A DNA stretch of 64,000 bases from Cliona cf. orientalis (GCA_963930775.1 OZ005691.1:3286001-3350000), one strand, 5' to 3'. Shown: positions 35,501-46,169, counted from the stretch's first letter. A program made the numbers and translations. The notes: a model not told the origin generated them from the sequence alone.

Positions 35501-38500
35501 GCTCACTTTTAATAACATCAGAGCTCTATAGAGCACATACCCCGCACGCTCTGTAGCCACTGTAGCGCAACACTCTGTGGCATAGCTGTTTTATGACTTT
35601 ACGACCCTTTCCAACACTGAGCTTGAGCATGCACAGTCGCATCAGCATACTATTGTGCTACAAGAGTGGGTGTGGTCGATAAACCACAGGCATGTTGAAC
35701 AGAAGTGCACGATTTGTAGCACTAGTAAGCCTTTTTGAGCAATTCGAAGCACATACAAACCAGTTTTTCACCGATATCTACCGATTGGTTGTGCTTATAG
35801 CACGCACAGATGCCTAGAACGTGAGATCTGGTGATTTTCGTGCCGCCGACGACGACAGACAAACCGATTGCTTTACCCCTTGCACATGCACGTGGGGTAA
35901 TAAGCACAGTATTAACTGGAATGAACTTTGACCTATTGCCAGGTAACAATGTATACTGCTACACAGGCAAGGAATCCCCTACATGTATAAGTGAACTGCT
36001 TTGGGGGGGGGGGGGGGGGGGGGGACGTCATGCCTGACCAACTAAGTTACATGTAAGTAGGTCTACATGTATAGCTAGCTACATGTACCATCCGAATTAC
36101 ATGTAACAATTTTAAGTTTTGTGCAATTTTCTGGTGAAGGTCGTCAGTTGCTACACACATGAAAATCCTAATTCTTTCATTTTAATAATAGAAAACTAAT
36201 TAGGGTTAATGTGGCTTAATAAGTTCTTGATTTGAGTAAGGACTACCGTATAGCCAGAAGATTTGGCGGGGAATTAAATTTGGCGGTTTGGCGGTCTATA
36301 TTACAACCGCCAAATTAAAATCTGCCAAAATTTCCTACTCACATATGTACATATGGCGATCCCATACCGAACCGCCAAATTTAAATTCACCAATATTCTT
36401 GCAATAGTGATTTTGGGCTCAACCACCAAATTTAATTTCCGCCAATATTTCCGGCTATACGGTATGTTACCGGGTGGCTTCTTGTAATAAATATAGTGAT
36501 GTAATGACACTAATTATTAATGCATCTTCCTTGCTTGTATAAACGATGTTCAATACCATATACATGCATGTATTGTGTGTACAGGGGCACTGTGTGCTCA
36601 TACAAAGGTGTACTGAAATACTACTGTTTCTGAAACAGTGACTCTGATTGATTGAAACTATAGGCCAAATTGTGGTTGATATTCTCCCTATAACTTGCTT
36701 GTGTTATACACATCCTCCCCTTTCACCTATGGCATTGGTATACTGCATGTACATGGAATATATAATCAAGATACTGATAGCATGCAGCCATAACTTTCCT
36801 CATCCATGCTGTGCTTTAAATAGCAAGTGAATCTATAGTCTCCCCCAATCCCCACATGGAGAAGGGTATTGGTGTTGGCTCTACATTGTACATGGAAATG
36901 GTATCAGGGTCGACAAATTTTAATGCTCTATAAAATGCGTAGCTAATGACAGTGGTATAAAATTTTACATTCTTGGACCAATCCACAGAAATATCAAATG
37001 TTAATACCCATAGTCACCCTAAGGTACGTGTACAGTAACTCTCACCAGAGATGGTGTGTGTGTCTGTACATGTACATTGTATGTCTGTCTATTACCCATC
37101 TATTGCCTCTATGGTTCATATCGGCCCCGCGCTTGCAATTTGTGGCTAAAACTTTTGCTTAGAAGATTTTTACGACTAGCCAGGACATTAATTAACCCTC
37201 GGCGCATGCGTGAGGGTGACATTATTCGTTGTATCTGTCTGTCTGTCTATTATCAAGCTAGCGGCTACATAACTCGTTTGCGAGTCCACAAGTGCAGTGT
37301 CATAAGGTTCCTTATTCTGTTCCAAACACATGTATTGTGTGGATTTCGCTGACTTGCTTACTTTATAAATTTTGGCATTATTTGCTGTTTCTATGCTTCT
37401 TAACCTGACTTTACGTATATTAAATAGAACGTTGTGTGTTGCGTGCTGATATAGTAAGCTTATGTACATATTATTTGTGCATGCGCTGTAAGGTTACAGT
37501 AATCGTTGGCGCTGTGCTGGTCGCCACCTTCCTCGCTCCCTAGCGAGTGAAGCTTTTGATGGATGAAGCTGACAACAGGGGCTATATATCCAATAAGACA
37601 ACTGGCTCATCATTGAAAACGCGCGTTTTTCTGGTAAAGGTCGTCAATCACTCCATATATAATCGTTACGAGAAATTCGTGAAAATTAATGCTAATTTAT
37701 TGCGTTAAATTGGATCATGCGTTGTATTCTATTAACTATGGTAATAATATAGACTTCAGTCCGGCTACTATGAGGGACATTGTCGGCACCGTAGTGCGGA
37801 GTTAGATACAACACACTAGGGTTATTACCATGAGCCATTGAACTTTGAACAACACTGCTGCAGTGCGCGTATAACATTAACCTCGCCCCCAGCCCTTTAC
37901 GTTGAATTTTTGATAAAGGGTTGAAGATGAGGCTACTACATGTATGTTGAACACTGTGCTGTCGTTGCCTGCTTGTGCTGCTGTATAATACCATATGCGA
38001 AGCACCAAGGGTTTTATATGCTCTAAAGAGATCTAGATGGTGATAGCATCAAGATCAATAGTTAAGTGAAAAAATTTAATGTTATAATGGTATATCTTTA
38101 GGTACCAGTGAATCACGGCGTCTTTTTGAGGTCTCAATGAAGAGTGGCTTTGTAGATGCTTCCGTGGATAAAATGTTGTTCCACGGAAGTGCAGGTGTCG
38201 GCAAAACCTGCACTATGAGCATTGTCGCAGGAGAAAAAATACCCGAAGCTCGACACAGTACCCCCATAGCCACCCGCCCCGTAACCATCTTTCAAATGCT
38301 GTTGTCAAAGGAGATATGGCTCAAATACACGTCGGAACAAAGATTGAAGATCTGTGCATGGCTGTCGAAATTGGGACTCAGACCGGAACTCATCGAAGTG
38401 TTGAAACAGGGAGCAGCAACTCCAGCTCTAGATCCAACCAGTGAGGAAGGTAGCAACCAGGAGGAGAGTGGCAGAGAACAAGTACAAAGTCCACGAAGTT

Positions 38501-40758
38501 CAGGTGCCGAGCAATCTGCAGTCCAAGTCAGTGAGCAGCGTGCTGATCGCTCAAGTATTGCAGCACAACCATCTACTGCTTCTGTCGATTCCAAAGTGAT
38601 CAAAGTGATCCAGGAGGTCCTTGACAAGATGTTTGAGCTGATTGATAAGTGCTCCGAGTTAGAAGACCCAATCTCCTTCCTGCGTAAGGTCCTCATCACT
38701 GATTGTGGAGGGCAGCCTCAATTTCATGAGATCTTACCCATCTTCTTGAAAAAGATGTCTATGATCGTGTTTATCATTAAGCTATCGGAAGAGCTTTCTA
38801 GCCGTCCAATGATCGAATACTACGAGAATGGAAAATCCTTGGGCACTCCTTATGAATCCGACCTGACCACTGAGCAGCTCCTCCAGCAAGGCCTTCGATC
38901 ACTCCACTCTCATCGCTCCAGCAAAGATAAAGGTGATGATGCTCCACAGATTGTGGTCGTTGGCACTCATAAAGACAAGGAGGGAGAGTGCAAGGAATCC
39001 AGGGAAGCAAAAAATCAGAAACTGCGAGAAATGCTTCTACCCACCTTCAAAGACGAGATTGTCTACTACCAGGCTGCCACAAATGACATCCTCTTCCCTA
39101 TGAATGCAAGGTGCCCTGGCCAAGAAGAAGAGGATATGGCACAAGTGGTTCGGAATAGAGTGCGCAGATCAAAACCAAGGCGAATTCCTCTTCCATGGAT
39201 GGCTCTAGAGATTGTGCTGGATGAAATCACTCACGTTCTTCAACGTGGACTACTCCACAAGAATGAATGCCTTGAAGTTGCTCGCAGGCTTCACTTTGAC
39301 GAGAGCACCCTAGAAGCAGCTCTAATGTACCTCGATGAGCTGTCTCTGATCCTCTACTATCCCGATATTCTTCCAGACCTTGTCTTCACCAACCCACAGG
39401 TGCTGTTGGACAAAGTCTCTGAGCTTGTGAAAGTCCATCACGATTTGAGAAAACGCTGTGGAGATAAGGCATGGCAAGAATTTTTCAATCATGCTCTTGT
39501 CACAGTCGAATTTCTTTCTCAAAAGGATTTCGATAAGCACTATGTGCCTGGCCTCTTCATGCCTGAAAACCTGGTGATTTTCTGCCGAAAGCTCTTCATT
39601 TTTGCCAACTATTCTGAGGGGAAATTTTTCGTCCCTTGCCTTCTCCGAATGCTTGGCCGTATTGATGTCTCAAAGTATCGCCTGTCACATGACTACCATC
39701 TCACACCACTTGTCCTCCACTTCACTGATGGCCCTCCACGTCGTGGCATCTTCTGTGCTCTTCTCTGTTTCTTGACTTCACCAGAGAATCACTTCCCGGG
39801 ACCGTGGAAGTTGAAGATGCCATCAGCTGGATCAGTCACTCCCACTTGCCTCCACCGCAACTGCGTCCAGTTCACCATTCGTGGGGTCAAAGTACCTTGC
39901 ACTGTGACACTCATCGACACCTTGCTTCAGTTTGAGGTACACGTGAAAGTTTCAAAGGAAGCTGCATGCAAGGTCTGCCCAATAATCAAACGTGCTATCA
40001 CAGCTGGGCTGCAGAAGGCTAACGTCACCTTAGGCTACACGAACTCGACACCATCTTTTGCCTTTCTCTGTCCTTGTGGAGCTGGAGAGCCTCATCCTGC
40101 TACCATCGGAGATGGATTTTGGATCTGCACTTCGGATGAGGGAGAGGGAGACAAGTTTTCATCAAATCAACAGCTGTGGTTAGATGGAGACATTCTTTTG
40201 GAGGAAACATCAGGTATAATTTTTAACTAAGTTACTTCTAGGCCATATTTTTTTGCCATTAAACTTATGAGAATTTGCTGTATTATGATTATCCTAAGCC
40301 CTCTAAGCCATCAAGTTTGCTCCTCTAGATTTATCTCACATGTATCTAAGAACTAATTAAAGTATATACACGTTTGTAGATTTATTCCACGTGTATCTTA
40401 ATATTATTAATTTACATATCTGTATGTACATGTAGGTTCATCTCCGACGATGGCTGAGCTGCTTCACTTTTGTGCTGGTGACAGTCACATCAACATACCT
40501 CGGGAGGTGGGAACAAAGTACCACAATCTTGGAGCACAGCTTCTCCGCGAAAGCTTTGGATACATCAGATCACTGGAGAGAGAACTCCATGAGAATGCAG
40601 AGAGAATCAACTGCCAGATTTTTCAAGAGTGGCTAGACGGCAAAGGAAGGAAGCCTACGTCGTGGGGTACGGTGGTGGGGGTACTCAATGACATTGAAAT
40701 GGGAGAACTAGCAAGTAAAATTGAAACCAGCCTCAACATTCACACACCCAACTATTAG
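26277..40758 (+). CDS. Death domain x3 - ROC-like GTPase - COR - death domain protein, gene 2
   Basis: Exons 26277-26553, 32451-32711, 33246-33518, 34736-34999, 38102-40213 and 40436-40758. All junctions are phase 1 and the predicted protein is 1,169 residues. Architecture as in gene 1: N-terminal basic region, three death domains, P-loop GSAGVGKT, DCGGQ, GTHKD, COR-like region, CPCGAGEPH cluster and C-terminal death domain. It differs from gene 1 mainly in the first exon, death domain 2, and the Ser/Glu/Gln linker, which is six residues shorter (SPRSSGAEQSAVQ). No stop or frameshift is seen. Intron 1 has absorbed two large insertions that gene 1 lacks. An extra exon (31961-32133) could end a short isoform, and 32175-32193 could start an alternative transcript. 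Confidence 0.8.
26612..27674. mobile_element. hAT-like MITE with a nested hairpin element
   Basis: Ends CAGGGTTTCATTT and AATGAAACCCTG. The left half has CCCCC-rich blocks typical of one old MITE type (GCACTCGCCCCCCCTTGG). The element interrupts TGTATCC/TATCCTAG, which is continuous in gene 1 near 4,140. A second element occupies 27041-27664. Confidence 0.65.
27041..27664 (+). mobile_element. Hairpin-ended element (short form), nested
   Basis: CTAGAGCTCTGTAGAGCACA at the start and TTGCGCATGCGCGCGGGGTA at the end; a CAACGAC repeat precedes the terminal hairpin. Same family as 12236-12623. Confidence 0.65.
28406..29838 (+). pseudogene. Transposon passenger gene: ubiquitin-like/PB1-like fold plus SHOCT-like C end
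   Basis: Exons about 28406-28539, 28908-28973 and 29129-29838 join in frame (PSPYVQ-IHDDPNPRQ, then RIHTE-EIDSATLD). An N-terminal half of about 95 residues (ISYVVRIIDPDCKT to ITLWCEG) resembles ubiquitin-like/PB1 folds by pattern only. Next comes YRMWARMKHNGQH. The C end, LERLRALQQSGVLTPEEFEE, has the pattern of a SHOCT motif, a short helical oligomerisation domain. The frame slips at the A6 run near 29,453-29,458; the downstream frame continues GEDYNAPQYRMW without loss, implying one missing A. Similar proteins are, to my recollection, common in cnidarian and sponge genomes, but I cannot name a family. The first exon's upstream end is uncertain. Confidence 0.55.
28623..28893. mobile_element. 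MITE in the passenger gene intron
   Basis: About 40 bp inverted ends, each containing CAGTTAATAA and ATACACCCCTGTTGAGGA. About 270 bp, non-coding, with repeated CCCC(C)AGA phrases. It stops about 15 bp before the exon 2 acceptor. Confidence 0.7.
29898..30903 (-). pseudogene. Tc1/mariner-superfamily (IS630-like) transposase, DD34E, broken
   Basis: Minus strand. The start at 30903 opens a helix-turn-helix region (SYAKVAQQLNVDPTTVSRTV), then a second recognition-like part. The catalytic core shows LVFVDETGSD, VVMDNASIHH and YSPDIMPIEE; 34 residues separate the second D from E. It ends YGWVKDCGYIHRD. An in-frame TAG follows KFLQI near 30,545, and the frame shifts after LRAQY (near 30,490), where reading resumes as MSEMSLYEPQ. 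Both are breaks in an otherwise recognisable 330-residue enzyme. It would cut and rejoin DNA at the transposon ends. No nuclear localisation signal was sought. Confidence 0.85.
31258..31296. repeat. Perfect hairpin, 19 bp stem
   Basis: GACAAGATAGACTGACTCA followed by C and its exact reverse complement. Located in the right arm of the transposon insertion. Confidence 0.85.
31961..32133 (+). CDS. Possible alternative terminal exon of gene 2 (short isoform)
   Basis: An acceptor (GTGTAAACCAG) precedes 31961. Joined in phase 1 to exon 1 it reads KP-E-TKKAAKNAGGRQ, continuing through GRIDVLLTEL to a TAA at 32131-32133. That would give a 149-residue protein without death domains. I do not recognise the sequence. 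The matching stretch in gene 1 keeps the frame but lacks the acceptor. A transcript with this exon would exclude the rest of the gene unless another start (32175) is used. Confidence 0.4.
32175..32193 (+). other. Possible alternative first micro-exon, gene 2
   Basis: Identical to 5453-5471: ATG, six codons plus one base, then GTAGGT, in phase with death-domain exon 1. Confidence 0.35.
32451..32711 (+). CDS. Gene 2, death-domain exon 1
   Basis: 87 codons, LTVDNVRKALHGIPWREVGE onward; same boundaries and phase as in gene 1. Confidence 0.8.
33246..33518 (+). CDS. Gene 2, death-domain exon 2
   Basis: 91 codons, DSSLTHSNLAAVLETVEVWR onward, with CWWLQ and SWKWLSGRL. The most diverged of the death-domain exons between the two genes. 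Confidence 0.75.
34382..34571. mobile_element. Small MITE with CTGTAAATCACGAATA ends
   Basis: Inverted ends TACTGTAAATCACGAATA and TTCGCGATTTATGGTA. Gene 1 has an empty site at GAGTTACGTCC (near 11,270). Confidence 0.65.
34736..34999 (+). CDS. Gene 2, death-domain exon 3
   Basis: 88 codons, DPTLTLNNVTAIMKDVRQWE onward; same splice phases as gene 1. Confidence 0.78.
35373..36045. mobile_element. hAT-like MITE (paralogue of 12091-12782), right end lost
   Basis: Starts CAGGGGCATAGGAACAGCTC. It holds the nested hairpin element 35518-35901 and a poly-G run at 36003-36024. The right inverted repeat seen in gene 1 is missing here. Confidence 0.6.
35518..35901 (+). mobile_element. Hairpin-ended element (short form)
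   Basis: GAGCTCTATAGAGCACATAC at the start and CACATGCACGTGGGGTAAT at the end. Paralogue of 12236-12623. Confidence 0.6.
36244..36461. repeat. TTTGGCGG MITE (paralogue of 13001-13200)
   Basis: ACCGTATAGCCAG and CCGGCTATACGG ends in inverted orientation. Confidence 0.55.
37192..38036 (-). mobile_element. Hairpin-ended element (long form), reverse
   Basis: Paralogue of 14996-15840: TTAACCCTCGGCGCATGCG at the left, GAGATCTAGA at the right, CTGTCTGTCTGTCTATT inside the left end. Confidence 0.5.
38102..40213 (+). CDS. Gene 2, ROC-COR exon (704 codons)
   Basis: The same motifs as gene 1 in the same order. Substitutions cluster in the linker between G1 and G3 and in a short stretch after the G4 motif (YYQAATNDILF versus YYQVDTEDILF); the P-loop, DCGGQ, GTHKD and the Cys/His cluster are unchanged. 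No frame interruption over 2.1 kb. Confidence 0.85.
40436..40758 (+). CDS. Gene 2, C-terminal death-domain exon
   Basis: SSPTMAELLHFCAGDSHINI onward; one residue longer at the end (HTPNY) than gene 1. The acceptor TGTACATGTAG is shared. Confidence 0.8.
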
Positions 40759-41384
40759 TTGTCATCTTTTGTTTATTAATTTTCTGTAGTGATTTCAGTT
40801 TGCTTATAATTAATTTTAATGCTGTTCAGATTTTTTCCAGTTTAAAGGATTAAAACATTCATCTTTGCGTGGTTGTGACGTCTGATTTCACGTGTCTAAT
40901 AGGATATTGATTACTCTGCTCAGCGCTAGTGCAGTAACTTTCTGTATTCTGTGGTATGCAAAAGACATATATACTGCACAACAATCTATGGTTCAAGGGA
41001 GAATACAAGTCAAGAGCCATATCTGTGAAAGTTACTTGTAGGCATGCCACACCCACCTATAAGATTTGCTTAACATTCCTTGAAAATTTTCTCCTTGAAA
41101 TGCTCTGATCTGCAAAAGTCATCTCCTTTAATAGTTTCCCGCTATAAAGTATTGACCCCACAAAATTTTCTGATATTATAATTATGGGAACAAAAGAATG
41201 CAAACCCAAATCCCCACCCCCTTCATGCTACTTGAGAACACCATACAATAATTTGATATTTTATACTTGACAACACAACAATAAATTAAGCATCAAAAAG
41301 AAAGATGTGCACCAGACATGAACAAGCCTCACTGAGAAAAAGAAAGGCAAGCACCTTGGACTTGGATAATACTATACCAGTTAA
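40759..41384. other. Tail-to-tail spacer between gene 2 and syntaxin copy 3
   Basis: Counterpart of 18538-19149; no exon recognised. Confidence 0.45.
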
Positions 41385-44300
41385 CTAAATTGTATGCTTG
41401 ACTACTTGGTAAATGACGAGTGCAATAATAGCCAGGGCAATGAGAACAACCAGCACTAGAATGACGATCAGTTTGATGGACCTCTTTTGGTGTTTCTCTG
41501 CTTTCTCCAGTTCCTCTACTCCCTTGGAGACCTTGTGGGCTGTCTGCTCAATGTTGTAGTCAATGCGATCCAGTATCGTACCCTAATATAGTGTTGCAGT
41601 ATGTAGCAAAAACATTAAGTATTGTCCATGCCAGGGTAGACTGTAGCAAACACAATAGTTATCGTACCTGATCAACGACCATTGTTGCTAGGTCTCGATA
41701 CATTTCATTGATCTCTGAGATGGACTGGACAATAGCTGTTATCTCCTTTTCTCTCTCCTCAATCATGGCCACACTGTTCTCCACCATCGACATTTGTTGC
41801 CGAGTGAACCCCTGTCATTAAAGCAAATAATAATATACGTAACAGGGGGTGCAGAGAATGGGCGTTGAGTGACATGAACTGACCTTGTCGTAGAGGACCT
41901 GTGGATCTTCCTCCTCTTCCTCTCCAAACACTGATGCTGTGGGTTTCACCTCCCCACCAACAACACGCTCCTCCCTGTGCTTCATCCCTATACACAAGTA
42001 AAAGTCGTTATATGTACATGTAGATGTTACCGTATACATGTATATACATGGAGCGGGAGGCGGAGAGAGGGAGTGAAAGACTGTGGGTGGTATGGTTGTT
42101 TCTGTGCTTCATCGTTACACATAATGGCATAGGAGTGATACTAGCATGTTATGCATGCTACTATATACAGGGAATGGAAGACGGAAGAGGGGGAAAGGGA
42201 GAGAGCTTTTTTTTGGGGGGGGGGGGGGGGGGGGGAGGGGGGAGGGGGGGTGGTGCTCTATCCCTAGATATTACGCATAACGGCATAAAATTCAAGTTGC
42301 TAGATATTACTGTATATATACAGGGAATGGAAAACAGAGGGAGGGAGAGAGGGAGGGGGGGTGGGAGGGGGAGGGACAGAGAGACAGGAAGAGGGAGAAT
42401 AATATGTAACTATGTACATGGACATACATTGTACATGTATCTTCCGCTAAACTCACTCTTGAGGTAAGACGATTGAGACTTTCTGAAGTTGACTGAGAGA
42501 TCTTGTAGAGAGATGGCCAGCGATGTGGTGACGTTCTTGGCCACTTTCCTCTCTTGGTCTGAAGCATCTTTGCTTTTTGCGTTGATAGTTTGTAGACCTC
42601 TCTTGGCTCTTGTAAACATCTGGATTTACGATAATATTATTTGTGCATACCATAGTGTCCTGGTTACATGTAAATGCCTATGGGCATGTGAACATTTTAG
42701 CCCGCATGGGCACTTACCTAGGATATAAATTGCATACATTTGTATAGGTGGTACATTGACCCCATGAAATGCAGTGTATAGGGGCTTGCCCTGGACACTA
42801 AAAAACTCAGTATATAAGACAGTTAGGGTGTTTTTTCTTTGGGGGGGGGGGGGGGGGGGGGGGGGCAATAGCCATACAAGTGGATGTGGTTTGCTAGCTG
42901 AGCTAAGATAATATTATGTATTAGTCGGTGAGCTGAATATGTCTACCTGTGTGATTTCCTGAGTGAGAATCTCTATCTCTTGTTCTTCCTCCACATCATC
43001 AAAGACATCAGGACGAGTGGCGTGTTTGTCCTGAAGCTGACTCAGCTCTTGCACTGCATACATGTAGTACAGGCATCAATGTCACTACTCTATACACTGT
43101 GGAACCCCAAAGGACACTCCCATCATGCAAGGTCCCAGCAATGAATACATTATGAAAGAGTTCAAAGTTCCCCCAGAATGAGGATGCCTCCGCTAATCGG
43201 GCCAGTTTAAGCTTTCCTAAGGTGCCTTGCTACATACATGTACATATACATGCACATAATATATTATGCCTTAATTGTTACATACATGCACATGTACATG
43301 TATATACATCTACACTATACTCACTTCTTCTCTTGATGGTGGTCACCTCATATTGAATCTCATCCAGCAAATGTGTCCTATACGTGTTTATACATGCATG
43401 TATTCACAACAATAATTATTACGAAGTGCAACATGTACATGTAAGTCATGCGTTTTATTACGTCAACATAAGTGACTTTAGTAGTCATGTGTACCGGACA
43501 TACAGTGTACACACTACCACTGACATGGCTCACCATTCCGGAGCTATGGTGTAGGCGCTGTGCACTGGATCATCATCCACAGCACCTCGAGTTGGAACAA
43601 GAGCTATCGTGTCCGAACCAGCATGCTAGATTATGTGTGTGTGAGTGTATCATGAAAGTATATATTTGTGAGTAAACAATGTACATGTACAGTGCAACCA
43701 AGCAAGAGAGCAAAACTTTTTAAAACCATATTTTTGGGCTAAAAACTATATAGACAGACCTACTTGATATCAAAATGGCCACAACAATCATTTTTATTGT
43801 GTTTTACAAAATTGCAAATTTCCCATATATAGCTAATACAGAAGCCACATGTGCAGGCCAGTTTTCATAGATTTTTCACTGATTTTGGATAAAAGTGGTT
43901 ATATCTCGGAAGTGGTAAGGAGTCAAGACTTCAAATTTGGGATTTAGTAACTTTATTACAAGTGCTATCAGCCCACCAAGTGGAATTTCTTAACTAGAAC
44001 TAAATAGGAAAAAATGTGCCTAACATATTTGGCCCTCCGAAAGGGATTTTAGGACAATATCTGGTTAGCAATACACTGCACAGCCTCTACACTCATGTCG
44101 AATTAATTTCATATGGATGTGCATGACTGGGTAGAGCGCACACCCTTAACCGAAAACAATACTCATTTAATGTGCCTAACATATTTTGGAGAGCCATGTT
44201 ATCTTATGAAGCCATAAAAAAGGAAGTAATCTTGGTTACATCCCGTAATTTAAATTTTATGTAGAGTTTATGTTGAAGAAGGTTGGCACCAAATTTCAAA

Positions 44301-46124
44301 CTCTTATCTATAATAGATTTTATTTTATGAGTCAAAATAGGCTCAAATTCTGAAATAAAAAAGTTTTGCTCTCTTGCTTGGTTACACTGTACATCTAACA
44401 ATTACAGTACACTGCTGCAGAGAGAATTACGCAATCTATGTAACATTGTTACATAAACTATCAAGTCCATGTTCATGTGTACATGTAGCTATCTAATGCA
44501 TGACTGTATTTGGACGTAATTTGTTACAAATTTGAAACAGGAAATTGACGTGGTTATCAATTAATTTACTTTACAACCGTGTTTTGCCATACTAGGAATT
44601 CCAAATGTTAATAGGGAATTCCCCCTCAATCCCAGCCTGACCTGTGACGTGTACGCTGCTCAGCACACACACAAACTTCAATTCAATGCACTTCCCCACG
44701 CACCATTAGCTGCTGTTGGTCTGGGTGGAACACTACCACCCGAAGATCGTCCTTAAGCAATTCGATCTCGCCGCTTTCGTGCCTTCTTGACTTCTTTTTA
44801 GGCCGGTCTTCAATTATTACAGGGTTTTCCTCCTTTACAGTATAACATGTATGTTGGGATTCTTCCGTTTCGATCTTTCCTAGTTCAATGATTTCAATTT
44901 CTCCATTTTTTGGCATACGTGTTGATGATAACTTGGATTCTGTCCGATCTCCTTGACTCGGTGGTGTCCTTGATCTTTTGTCTGCGATTCTTGGAGTTAT
45001 GAGTCGCTTGAAACTTTCGCTTCGTTTTCCGGCACCTTCAGAAGATGCACTTGATGAGTGACGCTGACTGGTGTAGGTGACTTTTATTGAATTGATGTAT
45101 TCGACTGATTGGTGGGGGGCTTCGAACTTATCGTGCAGTGATGATGATGAATGAGTGCTTCGATTTACGGTGACAGATGAACTGGAGTGATGATTGACAG
45201 TTGATGATGATGATGAGCAGGGGTTAGGGCTGGGATTGAGGAGGAGGGGGGAGGGGCATAACGGCTGGCCACGCCCATGGCCACTCTCAGAGGTACGCTG
45301 TGACCAAAGAGAAATTATTAGGCATATGAACCAGGGGGCTAAAAGTTAAGTGAGCCTTGCATGCACGCTTAGTGTATGTGTGGTTCATGGGAAAAGAATG
45401 AGAAAACGAAGTTTATCAGAAATTACTACGTGTACATACATGTACAATAGTTTTCTATACACATGTAATCAGGAATTAAGCAAGGGAAAAAAACATTTAC
45501 ATACACGGGTTTTTTGGCTACAGCAATATTGGAGCAACATCGATCATAAGCCACAGTGCTGTATAATTCATAAGCTTGTCTACATGTATATTATAGAATG
45601 TTCTCACTATTGGACATGGGTCACCAGGCCCACCATGAATCAAACTGAGACTATAAATGTACATGTGACTGACTACTAGTATTGACCATGACAACAGGAT
45701 TTACAAGCTAGACTAGCACACGATACACAATATGACCAATGGCTAAGATTTGAGTAGAGGTACAGTTTTGATCAGGAACAACAGAGGAGTGTGGGATAGA
45801 GCCTCCACTCCAATGACCATCACTGTCTGTAGTTTTTCTCTCTCCCCTTCTCTTTAGTCTCTACATCTCTCTCTCCCTCCCTCTCTCTCTCTCTCTCTTT
45901 TTCTCTCACACACATACGTATTCTACGGACAGCTGACAAGAGACCTACTCACCCTCATGCCCGTATCTTAAACACACACATACACTCACCCATCGAACTT
46001 CCTCCGAGTCTGACTGATGGTTTCTCATGGCGTTCTGTCGGTAGTGAAGGAACTCGGGCGTCAGTATTCGAATCACTCCCATCTGGGAGAGGGAGGACAC
46101 GGTGACCGCGCTGAAAGTCGCCAT
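41385..46124 (-). CDS. STX16: Syntaxin-16-like SNARE protein, copy 3 (intact)
   Basis: Minus-strand exons 45990-46124 (ATG), optional 44704-45297, 43534-43625, 43325-43377, 42947-43053, 42457-42619, 41884-41987, 41668-41811 and 41385-41582. Without the optional exon the product is 331 residues, close to human syntaxin-16 (about 325). The first exon holds [18 protein letters not shown], aligning with the LTDAFLLLRNNSIQNRQ N-peptide. Habc residues follow ([21 protein letters not shown]), then the Qa-SNARE motif with zero-layer Q at about residue 266 and a C-terminal anchor at about 304-325. By family, it is a t-SNARE for endosome-to-trans-Golgi fusion. All phases agree. It is the only copy with a full 5' end. 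Confidence 0.87.
42841..42865. repeat. Poly-G tract, 25 G
   Basis: Third member of the positional series 1147 and 20592, in a syntaxin intron. Confidence 0.9.
43690..44389. mobile_element. hAT-like MITE, 700 bp, private to syntaxin copy 3
   Basis: About 30 bp inverted ends starting CAGTGCAACCAAGCAAGAGA (right end CAGTGTAACC). Flanked by TACATGTA and TACATCTA, a 7-of-8 target duplication as hAT elements make. Copy 2 shows the empty site near 21,440. No coding capacity. Confidence 0.85.
44683..45297 (-). CDS. Long Ser-rich exon of the syntaxin-16 locus
   Basis: Open for 204 codons from the acceptor at 45298 ([12 protein letters not shown]) to a TGA at 44683. It is rich in Ser and His, then has a charged part ([30 protein letters not shown]) ending [15 protein letters not shown]. 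Phase 0 on entry. If the GTGCGT at 44703 is used as a donor it is exactly 198 codons and re-enters the syntaxin frame. If not, it ends an alternative short product. Copy 2 has the same 594-base length and frame (21755-22348). I do not recognise a domain. Confidence 0.6.
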   Translation of the reverse strand, partial: RTSESGHGRGQPLCPSPLLLNPSPNPCSSSSSTVNHHSSSSVTVNRSTHSSSSLHDKFEAPHQSVEYINSIKVTYTSQRHSSSASSEGAGKRSESFKRLITPRIADKRSRTPPSQGDRTESKLSSTRMPKNGEIEIIELGKIETEESQHTCYTVKEENPVIIEDRPKKKSRRHESGEIELLKDDLRVVVFHPDQQQLMVRGEVH

Positions 46125-46169
46125 TGAAGAGTGAAAAGTACGCTCACTGGTGCGCAGCACAGCACTTTT

